Assembly: GCF_018324685.1 (NCBI RefSeq)
Contig: NZ_AP023354.1
Coordinates: 372,001-436,000 of the forward strand
Direction: 5' to 3'
DNA length: 64,000 bases
Source: Actinocatenispora sera
Lineage (GTDB): Bacteria > Actinomycetota > Actinomycetes > Mycobacteriales > Micromonosporaceae
Shown: positions 46,697 to 54,585 of the stretch, in pieces
Numbering within the stretch: position 1 is the stretch's first letter
How the letters are laid out: each line of letters opens with the position of its first letter
The notes under the pieces: model-generated
What the model saw: only the letters and a program-made list of their open reading frames with translations
Database searches by the model: none
Told to the model about the DNA's origin: nothing
Translations under genes and position numbers: made by a program

Positions 46697-49600
46697 TTAC
46701 TCCGGGTCGGTCCGGGACGGTGCCGGGCCGTCCGGTTCGGGAAGTTCGCTCAGCAGCGGGAGGTCGAGCAGGTCGGCGACCGCGACCGGGTCGCCACCAC
46801 CGGGTACCGGCTGGCGGCCCGCGAGCCGGTCCAGCAACCAGGGCCGATCCAGCACGACCGCGTCGGCCGCCGGTACGGTCTTCGCCGGCGCGACGCGGAT
46901 CCGGGCCGGCGGCGGCACCTGCTCCGGGTCGAGCACCGCGGCCAGCCGCGGGTACAGCACCGCCAGCAGTTCGGGCGCGACCGTCCGGTCCGGGTCGCCG
47001 AGCCGCTCCAGCAGGTCGGCGGCGAGGTCCGGGTCGGTTTCGGCGGCGTCGAGCAGTTCGGCCAGCCCGCGGTACGCGCCGAGCAGCGCGGCGGTCTCCG
47101 CCGGCCCGGGCGCCGGGTCGTACAGCCCGGCCAGCTCGCTGTCGCCGGGCAGCCGGGTGTCGATCGGGCGCCGCCCGTCGAGCACCGGTTGCCGGGCCAG
47201 CCACCACCGCTGGTAGCCGGGTACCGGTATGGCCTCGCCGGCCGCGGTGCGCAGCGTGGCGTCGGCGGCCAGTACGGCGGCCAGCGGCGGCGCGGTGAGC
47301 AGCGCCAGCGCCGCCGGCCACCGCTCCGGCCGGACCAGGTCCAGGTCGCGGATCGCGCGCAGCCGGTTGATCCGCAGCCCGACCGGGTCGGCGTCGGCGG
47401 CGATGCGTTCGACCGCCGCGGCCCAGCGGTCCACCTCGACCAGGTCGATCGCGTCGTCGTCCGCCCCGCCGGTCAGGTCGGCCAGGTCGACGTCGCTCTC
47501 GTCGAGGACCTCGAAGCTGGTCAGGACGCCGGCGGCGGCGAGCGTGCCGGGCCGGTACCGGTCGGCCAGGTCGGCGTCGAGCACCCCGAACGGCGCGTCG
47601 GCGACGAACAGGCCGGGCAGCGGGCCGGCGGGCGACAGCAGCTCCCCGGCGGGGTACCAGTCGGGGTCGGCGTCCGGGTCGTCCAGCGGCCGGCCGGGCA
47701 GGGCCAGGTCGGCCAGCCAGGGCAGCTCGCCGGGCGCCGTACCGGCCGCCTCGACCAGGGCCAGCACCGCGGTCGCGACCGGTTCCGGCTCCTCGGCGTC
47801 GAGCGAGTCGGCCACGGCGGCCCGGACCCGCTCGTCGCGCAGCAGGTCGGACGGGGTGGCCGGGCGCGCACCGAGCCGGGCCAGCAGCGGGTGCGCCGCG
47901 TCCGGGTCGGCCACCAGCAGCCCCAGCGGGTCGAGACCGGGTGGCAGCGGGGAGTCGTCGGGCAGCAGTACCCGGGCCGGTCCGGTCACCGTGCGCCCGT
48001 CGGCGAGCGGTACCGGCAGGGCGGCGAGCGCCTCCCGGTCGGCGGTCTCCAGGGTGAGCGCGCCGAACCCGGCGTACACCTCGTGCCACCAGCTCGGCGG
48101 CCGGTGCAGCCCGGTGACGGCGGCGACGAGCTCCGCGGTCTCCAGCCGGCGGGTACCGAGGGCGGCCAGGTCGCGGTGCCACCAGCCGGCCGGCAGCAGG
48201 TCGGCCAGCACCCCGGTGAGCGCCGGTACCAACGGATCCGGTACCGCGATCGCCCGGTCCGGGCGGGTCCGGCCGCCGTCGGCGGTCGGCAGCAGGTCGC
48301 GCTCGCGCAGCGCGGCCAGGCCGGCGGTACGCAGCGCGTCGGCGAGCGGCCCGGGTGGGAAACCGGCCGGCGGCAGCAGCCCGCGTACCGCGGGGGTGCC
48401 GGCGAGACCGGCGACCAGGTCGGCGTAGGCGGCCGCGCAGCGGTCGAGCACGAAGTCGGTCAGCGGCCCGGCCGGGATCGTCCGCCGGGACGCGGTCAGC
48501 GGGAACGACGCGATCAGCCGCACCGGCAGGCCGACCGGCTCGTCGGTCGGCGTCGGCGCGTGTACCATCTGGCCGCTCACCGGCACCGGCACCCACCCGC
48601 CCCCGTTCGGGCGGGCCCCCGGCTCGGCGGCACCGGTGGGACGGCCCACCGGCTCACCGACTCCGGTGTCGGCGGGCCGTGTGCTCGGGTCGCCGGTGTC
48701 GTCCGGCCCGCTCTCGGCGCTGCGCGCGGAGTGGTCGGCGGCCCCGAGCGCCGAGTCACCGGGGCCGGCGTCCGCACTGCGCGCGGAGTACTCGGCGGCC
48801 CGGAGCGCCGGCTCACCGGGGCCGGCTTCGGCGGGGCGTACGGGGACTGCGACCAGGACGGACCAGTCGGTGCGGGCGCGCTCCTCGACCGGGCGGTCGG
48901 CGAGCAGGTCGGCCGGTACGGAGCCGGCCGCGGTCGCGGTGCGCCAGCGCTGCTCGCGGCCGTCGTCGGTGAGCAGCACGTCGGCGCCGTCGGTCGCGCG
49001 GGTCACCACCCGGCCGTCGATGTCCACCGTGGACAGTTGAGGAAGCCCGAGCAGCAGCGCGGGCTCGAGGTCGGCGAGCCGGGTGCGTACCTCGGCGAGC
49101 GCCGCGTCGTCGCGCAGCGGCAGCACCACCTCGGTCGCGTACCCGTCCGGCGGTGCGGCGTCGACCGGCCAGGCCAGCCGCAGCACCGGAACCCGGCCGC
49201 CGCGGTGCCGCGCCTCCGCCGCCAGGTGCGGGACGTCGGCGATCGCCGCGGCGGTGTCCGCAGCGGAGAAGCGAACCCCGCCGCGCGCCGAGCGCAGCTG
49301 CGGCTCGTCGCTGATCGCCAGTACCGCGGCGAAGCCGACGCCGAACCGGCCGATGCCGGCGCCGTCGCGCTTCGCCGAGGCGCGCAGCGAGGTCAGCGCG
49401 TCGATCCCGGCCGCGGTCAGCGGCTCGCCGGTGTTCGCGGCGGACAGCGCGATACCACCGTCCACTGTGGGTACCAGTCGGAGCCGGAGCCGCCCCGGCA
49501 CACCGGCGCGGGCCGCGGCGTCGGCGGCGTTCTGGGCCAGCTCCACCAGCAGCCGGTCGGCATAGCCGCCGAGATAGAGGTCCTCCTCGGCGTTCGCGTC

Positions 49601-49720
49601 CTCGCGGAACCGGGTCGGCGAGTCGGCCCACGCGGCCCGGATCGCATCCCGCCGCGCCGCCGTCCCGAACGGATCCCCGCCGCCACCGACCGGGTCCGCG
49701 GAGGCGGACGGGTCAGACAC
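46697..49720 (-). CDS. Sacsin-like GHKL ATPase protein
   Basis: The protein is 1007 aa from GTG at 49720. The N terminus (residues about 20-290) is an Hsp90-like GHKL ATP-binding module: helix LLVELAQNAADAAARAG carries the ATP-contacting Glu/Asn, and GAGIGRFGVGFAAVLAI is the lid. The remaining 700 residues are low-similarity, Leu/Ala/Asp-rich and probably helical. Residues about 296-333 are two copies of a 19-residue repeat (GPGxxALxAAxxSARSAxx), encoded by a 57-bp tandem duplication. The start overlaps the stop of DUF3027 by 8 bases, so the two are co-translated. A chaperone-like role is inferred from fold only. Confidence 0.85.
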   Translation of the reverse strand: MSDPSASADPVGGGGDPFGTAARRDAIRAAWADSPTRFREDANAEEDLYLGGYADRLLVELAQNAADAAARAGVPGRLRLRLVPTVDGGIALSAANTGEPLTAAGIDALTSLRASAKRDGAGIGRFGVGFAAVLAISDEPQLRSARGGVRFSAADTAAAIADVPHLAAEARHRGGRVPVLRLAWPVDAAPPDGYATEVVLPLRDDAALAEVRTRLADLEPALLLGLPQLSTVDIDGRVVTRATDGADVLLTDDGREQRWRTATAAGSVPADLLADRPVEERARTDWSVLVAVPVRPAEAGPGEPALRAAEYSARSADAGPGDSALGAADHSARSAESGPDDTGDPSTRPADTGVGEPVGRPTGAAEPGARPNGGGWVPVPVSGQMVHAPTPTDEPVGLPVRLIASFPLTASRRTIPAGPLTDFVLDRCAAAYADLVAGLAGTPAVRGLLPPAGFPPGPLADALRTAGLAALRERDLLPTADGGRTRPDRAIAVPDPLVPALTGVLADLLPAGWWHRDLAALGTRRLETAELVAAVTGLHRPPSWWHEVYAGFGALTLETADREALAALPVPLADGRTVTGPARVLLPDDSPLPPGLDPLGLLVADPDAAHPLLARLGARPATPSDLLRDERVRAAVADSLDAEEPEPVATAVLALVEAAGTAPGELPWLADLALPGRPLDDPDADPDWYPAGELLSPAGPLPGLFVADAPFGVLDADLADRYRPGTLAAAGVLTSFEVLDESDVDLADLTGGADDDAIDLVEVDRWAAAVERIAADADPVGLRINRLRAIRDLDLVRPERWPAALALLTAPPLAAVLAADATLRTAAGEAIPVPGYQRWWLARQPVLDGRRPIDTRLPGDSELAGLYDPAPGPAETAALLGAYRGLAELLDAAETDPDLAADLLERLGDPDRTVAPELLAVLYPRLAAVLDPEQVPPPARIRVAPAKTVPAADAVVLDRPWLLDRLAGRQPVPGGGDPVAVADLLDLPLLSELPEPDGPAPSRTDPE
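48718..48833 (-). repeat. 57-bp tandem duplication inside sacsin-like gene
   Basis: Two copies of a 57-bp unit begin with CTGCGCGCGGAGT at 48720 and 48777 with a few substitutions. The length is a multiple of three, so the reading frame is kept. Confidence 0.75.
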
Positions 49721-50498
49721 GTTCCACGGACGCGTCGTCGTAGACGGTGGTCAGCGCGTCGATGGTGGGCACCTGGTCGGGCACCACCTCGGAGTGCGCC
49801 CCGCAGCCATGGTCGGCGCTGACGGCGCGGCCGTCGTCCGGCGCGAACAGGTTGCCGCACACCCCGAACATCGCCCGCAGCGAGCCGGCGACCGGCAGGT
49901 AGAACCCGCAGGTACCGCAGCGGGCGTGGCGCGGCGCGGCCTCGGCGATCGGGGCGTGCGGGCCGTGGTCCGACTCGTACCACCGCTCGGCGGTCTCCAA
50001 CCGCCCCTCCCGGCTCATCACCCGGCTGCGGCCCAGCCCCAGCTCGTACGCGGTCTCCTCGACCGCCGGGTCGTCCGACTCCAGGTAGCCGGGGGCGAGC
50101 CGGTCGTCGTCCGGCACCGTGGTCATCACGTCGCCGACGCCGAGGTCGCCGGGCTGCAGCCGCTCCTGCCACGGCACCCAGGTCGGCGCCATGATCGCGT
50201 CCGGGCCGGGCAGCAGCGCCGTCTCGCAGACGGTCACGTGCTTGCTGCGGATCACCCGGGTCACGGTCGCCGCGTACCGCCAGCCGCGGTAGCCGGGCAG
50301 CAGGCACTCGAACAGGTGCATCACCAGCCGCTCGCCCTCGGCCCGGGCACCCAGGTGCTCGCCGACGTTGGCGCCGCCGGCCGGATCGGTCTCGGCCAGC
50401 GCCGCCCGGGCCAGCTCGACCGCCTCGGCGCAGGCGGCGTCGAGCCGGATCGACCGGCGGCGGGGGGTCGGCGCGGATTCCGCGGGCTGAGTGGTCAC
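49713..50498 (-). CDS. DUF3027 family protein with zinc-finger-like cysteines
   Basis: The protein is 261 aa from GTG at 50498. It is typical of DUF3027: LDAACAEAVELARAALAE, GEHLGARAEGERLVMHLFECLLPGYRGWRYAATVTRV, LLPGPDAIMAPTWVPWQERLQPGDLGVGD, and a C-terminal cysteine module RCGTCGFYLPVAGSLRAMFGVCGN with a further HGCGAHSE, likely a zinc site. It is conserved in actinobacteria and of unknown function. It is the first gene of a two-gene unit with the sacsin-like ATPase. Confidence 0.9.
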   Translation of the reverse strand: MTTQPAESAPTPRRRSIRLDAACAEAVELARAALAETDPAGGANVGEHLGARAEGERLVMHLFECLLPGYRGWRYAATVTRVIRSKHVTVCETALLPGPDAIMAPTWVPWQERLQPGDLGVGDVMTTVPDDDRLAPGYLESDDPAVEETAYELGLGRSRVMSREGRLETAERWYESDHGPHAPIAEAAPRHARCGTCGFYLPVAGSLRAMFGVCGNLFAPDDGRAVSADHGCGAHSEVVPDQVPTIDALTTVYDDASVERV

Positions 50499-50593
50499 AC
50501 CCCCATTGTCGCCCAACCGCCGCCCGCCGTACCCCGCACCCCGGTACCGGCGTTCCGGCCAACCGGGTGCGACCGCGCTCACAGCGACAGCCG

Positions 50594-50618
50594 TGACATC
50601 CGCGGCCGGTCGCCCGTC
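50594..50618 (+). promoter_or_regulatory. Weak candidate ECF41-type promoter
   Basis: TGACATC (50594-50600) and CGTC (50615-50618) loosely resemble the TGTCACA...CGTC promoter known for ECF41 sigma factors, 49 bases before the epimerase start. The -35 match is imperfect and the 14-bp spacing is short. Confidence 0.25.
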
Positions 50619-50666
50619 TTCCTCACGAACGCGCCGGCACACCGGCGCCCCATCGAAGGAGGAACC

Positions 50667-51614
50667 GTGCGGGTATTCGTCGCCGGTGCGACCGGCGTGG
50701 TCGGCCGTCAGCTGCTGCCGCTGCTCGCCGAGGTCGGCCACGAACCGATCGGGATGGCACGCTCGGCCGCGGCGGACGACCGGGTCCGGCAACTCGGCGG
50801 CCGGCCGGTCCGCGCCGACGCCCTGGATGCGGACGCGGTCGCCCAGGCGGTCCGTATCACCGCACCGGACGCGATCGTGAACATGCTGACCGCGATTCCG
50901 GCGAAGGTGGACAGCCGGCACCTGGCGCGGGACTTCGCCGCCACCAACCGGCTGCGTACCGAGGGCACCCGGAACCTGCTCGCCGCGGCGCGGCGCGCCG
51001 GCGTGCCGCGGGTGATCGCGCAGGGCCTGGCCTACGCGTACGAGCCGGGGGACGGGGTGGCGAACGAGGACAGCCCGCTGTGGGCGAAGCCGCCGAGCCA
51101 GTTCGTCCCGGTCCTCGACGCGCTGCGCGACCTGGAACGGCAGACCACCGCGGCCGGCGGCCTGGTGCTGCGGCTGGGCCACCTGTACGGGCCGGGCTCG
51201 ACGTTCGCCGCGGACGGCATGTTCACCCGGCAGGCGGCCGCCGGCAAGCTGCCGATCGTCGGCGGTGGCACCGCCACGTACTCGTTCCTGCACGGCGCGG
51301 ACGCCGCCAGCGCGATCGTCGCCGCGCTCGACCGGCCGGTACGCGGGGTGCTGAACGTGGTCGACGACGACCCCGCGCCGGTACACGAGTGGCTCCCCGC
51401 GCTGGCCCGGATCGTCGGCGGGCCGGCGCCGAAGCGGGTACCCGCCGGGCTGGCCCGGCTGGCCGCCGGCGCCTGGGGGGTGGCGTTCCTGACCCGGCTG
51501 CGCGGCGCCGACAACGCCCGCGCCCGGTTGTCGCTGGACTGGCGGCCGCGGTACGCGTCGTGGCGGGACGGCTTCGCCGCCGAGTTGACCAGGACCGCCG
51601 ATGTCTCCGCATGA
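50667..51614 (+). CDS. NAD-dependent epimerase/dehydratase family protein (ECF41 partner)
   Basis: The protein is 315 aa from GTG at 50667 behind AAGGAGGAACC. It has an extended SDR fold: MRVFVAGATGVVGRQLLPLLAEVGHE (GxxGxxG) at the start, RVIAQGLAYAYEPG, and LVLRLGHLYGPGS in place of the YxxxK region, i.e. an atypical SDR as in NmrA/epimerase-like members. The C-terminal half binds an unknown substrate. The stop overlaps the downstream ECF41 sigma gene by 14 bases. ECF41 sigma factors are typically linked to carboxymuconolactone decarboxylase, oxidoreductase or epimerase genes, which they transcribe. Confidence 0.88.
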   Translation: MRVFVAGATGVVGRQLLPLLAEVGHEPIGMARSAAADDRVRQLGGRPVRADALDADAVAQAVRITAPDAIVNMLTAIPAKVDSRHLARDFAATNRLRTEGTRNLLAAARRAGVPRVIAQGLAYAYEPGDGVANEDSPLWAKPPSQFVPVLDALRDLERQTTAAGGLVLRLGHLYGPGSTFAADGMFTRQAAAGKLPIVGGGTATYSFLHGADAASAIVAALDRPVRGVLNVVDDDPAPVHEWLPALARIVGGPAPKRVPAGLARLAAGAWGVAFLTRLRGADNARARLSLDWRPRYASWRDGFAAELTRTADVSA

Positions 51615-52479
51615 TGGAGTGGTGAGCGACGAGTTCGAGGACCACCGCCGGCTGCTGCTCGGCCTCGGCTACCGGATGACCGGCAGCATGTGGGACGCCG
51701 AGGACCTGGTGCAGGAGGCGTACCTGCGGTGGCGCCGCACCGACCGCAGCCAGGTACGCGACGTGCGCGCGTTCCTGATGACCGTGGTGTCCCGGCTCGC
51801 GCTGGACCAGCTGCGCTCGGCGCGGGCGAAGCGGGAGATCTACCCGGGCCCGTGGCTGCCGGAGCCGGTGGCGACCGGCGCGCTCGACCCGCTGGACTCC
51901 GCCGAGCTGCGTGACACCGTCTCGTACGCGACGATGCACCTGCTGGAGCGGCTGTCCCCGCCGGAGCGCGCGGTGTTCCTGCTGCGCGAGGCGTTCGCGC
52001 TGCCGTACGACCGGATCGCGGAGATGCTCGACCTGACCGCCGGCGCCTGCCGGCAGATGCACCACCGGGCCACCCGGCGGCTCGCCGGCGGGCCGGACCG
52101 GTACCAGCCGTCCGCGGACGAGCACCGGGAGATCCTGACCAGGTTCCTCGCCGCCGCCCGCAGCGGCGACATGGCGCAGCTGACCGCCCTGCTCGCCGAG
52201 GACGTCACCGCCTGGAACGACGGCGGCGGCAAGGTACGGGCGGCGCTGCGGCCGGTGCGCGGCCGGGACAACGTGCTCGCGTTCGTGGCCGGGCTGGTCG
52301 CCCGGTACCCGATCGGCCGGGCGGAGATCGTCGAGGTGAACGGATCGGTCGCGATGCGGCTGAGCATCGACGGCGGCGAGCAGGTTTTCGCGGCATCCGT
52401 GCGGGACGGCCGCATCCACGAACTGTTCGCGGTGCTCAACCCGGACAAGCTGCGGCACGTCGACCCGGGCACCGGCTGA
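51601..52479 (+). CDS. ECF41-family sigma factor with C-terminal SnoaL-like domain
   Basis: The protein is 292 aa. Sigma-2 (residues about 12-80, YRMTGSMWDAEDLVQEAYLRW) and sigma-4 (110-165, LLERLSPPERAVFLLREAFALPYDRIAEMLDLTAGACRQMHHRATRRL) are followed by a SnoaL/NTF2-like domain (175-292). All three ECF41 landmarks are present: linker motif WLPEP (85-89), DGGGK (207-211) and the terminal NPDKL (280-284). In this group the C-terminal domain replaces an anti-sigma factor. The ATG at 51601 lies inside the end of the epimerase gene; GTG codons at 51619 and 51622 are alternatives. Confidence 0.94.
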   Translation: MSPHDGVVSDEFEDHRRLLLGLGYRMTGSMWDAEDLVQEAYLRWRRTDRSQVRDVRAFLMTVVSRLALDQLRSARAKREIYPGPWLPEPVATGALDPLDSAELRDTVSYATMHLLERLSPPERAVFLLREAFALPYDRIAEMLDLTAGACRQMHHRATRRLAGGPDRYQPSADEHREILTRFLAAARSGDMAQLTALLAEDVTAWNDGGGKVRAALRPVRGRDNVLAFVAGLVARYPIGRAEIVEVNGSVAMRLSIDGGEQVFAASVRDGRIHELFAVLNPDKLRHVDPGTG

Positions 52480-52549
52480 TCGGGCCGGGGCTTCGCGCAG
52501 TGCCGCGACGGAGCGGTTGCGCAGCTCGGCCGGACGCAGGGCCGGGACG

Positions 52550-52574
52550 CTGTCAGCGTCGTTCGCGCTGACAG
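52550..52574. promoter_or_regulatory. Inverted repeat in gap before secreted hydrolase gene
   Basis: CTGTCAGCG and CGCTGACAG form a perfect 9-bp hairpin or dyad with a 7-base loop. It could be a terminator for the ECF41 gene or an operator. The gap 52480-52825 (346 bases) shows nothing else except one TCCACAGTGGA palindrome at 52678. Confidence 0.45.
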
Positions 52575-52825
52575 GAGGGTCACGTGCCGGTTTCGATCGT
52601 GGTCCGGGCGGACGGTCCGCGACTACCGTCCGGTGCGGGCGAGCGCGGTGCCGGCCAACCGGCACGCCTCCTGACCATCCACAGTGGACAGACGGGGTCG
52701 GCCCGCACCGAACGTCCAGGACCGGCCGTCCGGGGCCGACGGCGCGAGCCGTCGCGTCGAGCGCCGCGCAACGGCGCCAGGTGTCCCACCACGATCGAGA
52801 CCACGACACGCCACGGGGAGAGTTC

Positions 52826-54418
52826 ATGCGCAACCGGATCCAGCTCGCGATGGCGGCGGTGGTGGCGATCACCGCCGCCCTGGCCGCGACCGTGCCGGCT
52901 GGCGCGACGGCGACCGTGCCGGCGGGCGCGACCGCGGGCGTCACGGCGGGCGACACCCGGACATTCCACGACTCGTTCGACGGCGCCCACGACGCCGACC
53001 CGGGGTACGGCTTGAACGACGGCCTGGCCGGCCGGCAGGGCACCGGCGGCGTGACGTACACCCGGGTGTCCGGTCTGTGGAACACCGGCACCGCACCGCG
53101 ACCGTGGTACTCGCAGGTCAACCACCCCGAGCACGCCGACACCCTGTCGTTCTTCCAGGGCACCTCGGCGGTCCGGATGGACGCTCCGGTGGTCGCCACC
53201 GACGACGCCACGTCGGTGGCGGCGACCCTGACGCCGGTGGTGGGCAGCACCACCTCGGGTGCCTGGTCCTCGATCGTGCTCAGCCACGACGCCAGGAGCT
53301 GGGGCTACGTCAGCAACGCCGACGTGGACCTGTCGGTACTCGTGCGGTCCGACGGGAGCGTCCAGGTGCATCAGGCCGGCACCCTGGTGCGCAACCTCCC
53401 CGACTTCGCGTCCGGTGGCACCTACCGGGTGAGGCTCTCGGTGACCGGGCAGACGCTCCACCTCAGCGTCGACGACGCCACCACGACGGTGCCACTGCCG
53501 GCGGCGGTGCCGGACCGGACCTGGCTGTTCCTCGGCCGGTACGGCAGCAACGAAACGGACGTCTCCACGGTCGACGACCTGGCGGCCGGGGCCGTCGACA
53601 GCACCGCGCTGCGCCGACCGGCCGGCTCGCACCTGCGCTACACCGGCTACTTCGCGGCGCGCCAGACCCGCGACGGCGGCAACCACCTGGACGAGGTCGC
53701 CGGGCGCTCGAACCTCGACTTCGTCACCATCAGCGATGCCGACAAGTACCGGCCGGAGGAACTGCAACGCTGCGCGCCGAAGTCCTGCGTGGTCTACACC
53801 GGCAACGAGTTCTTCCAGTGCTCGTCCACCGCCTGCCCGCTGTACCCGAACGCGGCGGACCGCTGGGCCACGCTCGCCGAGCAGGTCCGCCCGTACCTGG
53901 ACCGGATCGCCGCGTTCTCCGTCCTCGACGAGCCGTACTGGCGGCACGCGAGCTACGACGACGTCGCCACCTCGGCGAACCTGGTCAAGAAGACCTACCC
54001 GGACATCCCGGTGCTGCTCAACGAGGCCGGACCCGCCGTGACCGACACGTTCCGCGTACCCGACCAGGTGGACTGGGTCGCGTTCGACTGGTACTGCCAG
54101 TCCCCGACCCGCATCGACGCGACCCTCGACACCCTCGAACGGCAGGTGCCGGACCGGGCCGGACGGGAGCTGTTCCTGTTCGCCGAGGCGACCCCGATCT
54201 GCGCCGGCCAGACCGACCAGTCCGTGGCCGCCGGACTCGACCAGTACCGGCGGATCGCCGAGGCGCACCCGCGGGTGGCCGGCCTGCTCCTGTTCGGGCC
54301 GTGGACCGGGGTCGGCCCCGACTCGCCGGGGCCCGGGAAGCCGACCCCGTCGCAGTACCCGCTGTCCACCGACGCGCAGGAGCGGCTGGCGGCGCGCATC
54401 CTCGGTGACACCAACTGA
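52826..54418 (+). CDS. Secreted two-domain protein: lectin-like beta-sandwich plus putative glycoside hydrolase TIM barrel
   Basis: The protein is 530 aa; the ATG at 52826 follows GGGGAGAGTTC. A signal peptide precedes a short duplicated segment (ATVPAGAT twice, residues 21-36). Residues about 45-262 look like a concanavalin-A/LamG-type beta-sandwich (FHDSFDGAHD, GVTYTRVSGLWN, YRVRLSVTGQTLHLSVDD, GRYGSNETDVSTVDDL). Residues 270-528 look like a small TIM barrel: YTGYFAARQ, LDFVTISDAD, FSVLDEPYW with Glu369, VDWVAFDWYCQ, LFLFAEATP with Glu454 and LLLFGPWTG. Two Glu at these strand ends suggest a retaining glycosidase, but I cannot assign a GH family. Four cysteines at 316-337 probably form disulfides. 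Confidence 0.72.
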   Translation: MRNRIQLAMAAVVAITAALAATVPAGATATVPAGATAGVTAGDTRTFHDSFDGAHDADPGYGLNDGLAGRQGTGGVTYTRVSGLWNTGTAPRPWYSQVNHPEHADTLSFFQGTSAVRMDAPVVATDDATSVAATLTPVVGSTTSGAWSSIVLSHDARSWGYVSNADVDLSVLVRSDGSVQVHQAGTLVRNLPDFASGGTYRVRLSVTGQTLHLSVDDATTTVPLPAAVPDRTWLFLGRYGSNETDVSTVDDLAAGAVDSTALRRPAGSHLRYTGYFAARQTRDGGNHLDEVAGRSNLDFVTISDADKYRPEELQRCAPKSCVVYTGNEFFQCSSTACPLYPNAADRWATLAEQVRPYLDRIAAFSVLDEPYWRHASYDDVATSANLVKKTYPDIPVLLNEAGPAVTDTFRVPDQVDWVAFDWYCQSPTRIDATLDTLERQVPDRAGRELFLFAEATPICAGQTDQSVAAGLDQYRRIAEAHPRVAGLLLFGPWTGVGPDSPGPGKPTPSQYPLSTDAQERLAARILGDTN

Positions 54419-54585
54419 CCTCTCGCACTCGGGCGATGGCCGACCCGCCACCGCACGACGCCGGCACGCCTCCCCGTGCCCTCGCGGACCGGCCGCTGGC
54501 CCCAACCGGGCCTGGCGGCCGGCCGGTCGCCCCCGTTCGACCACAGAGATGGCCCGGCTGCCCTCCGTGCGTCAGGATGGGGGGC

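Noticed and set aside
46295-49822. 1175-codon plus-strand open frame
   Set aside because: It is the antisense shadow of the sacsin-like gene and DUF3027; Arg/Gln/Gly-rich without any domain.
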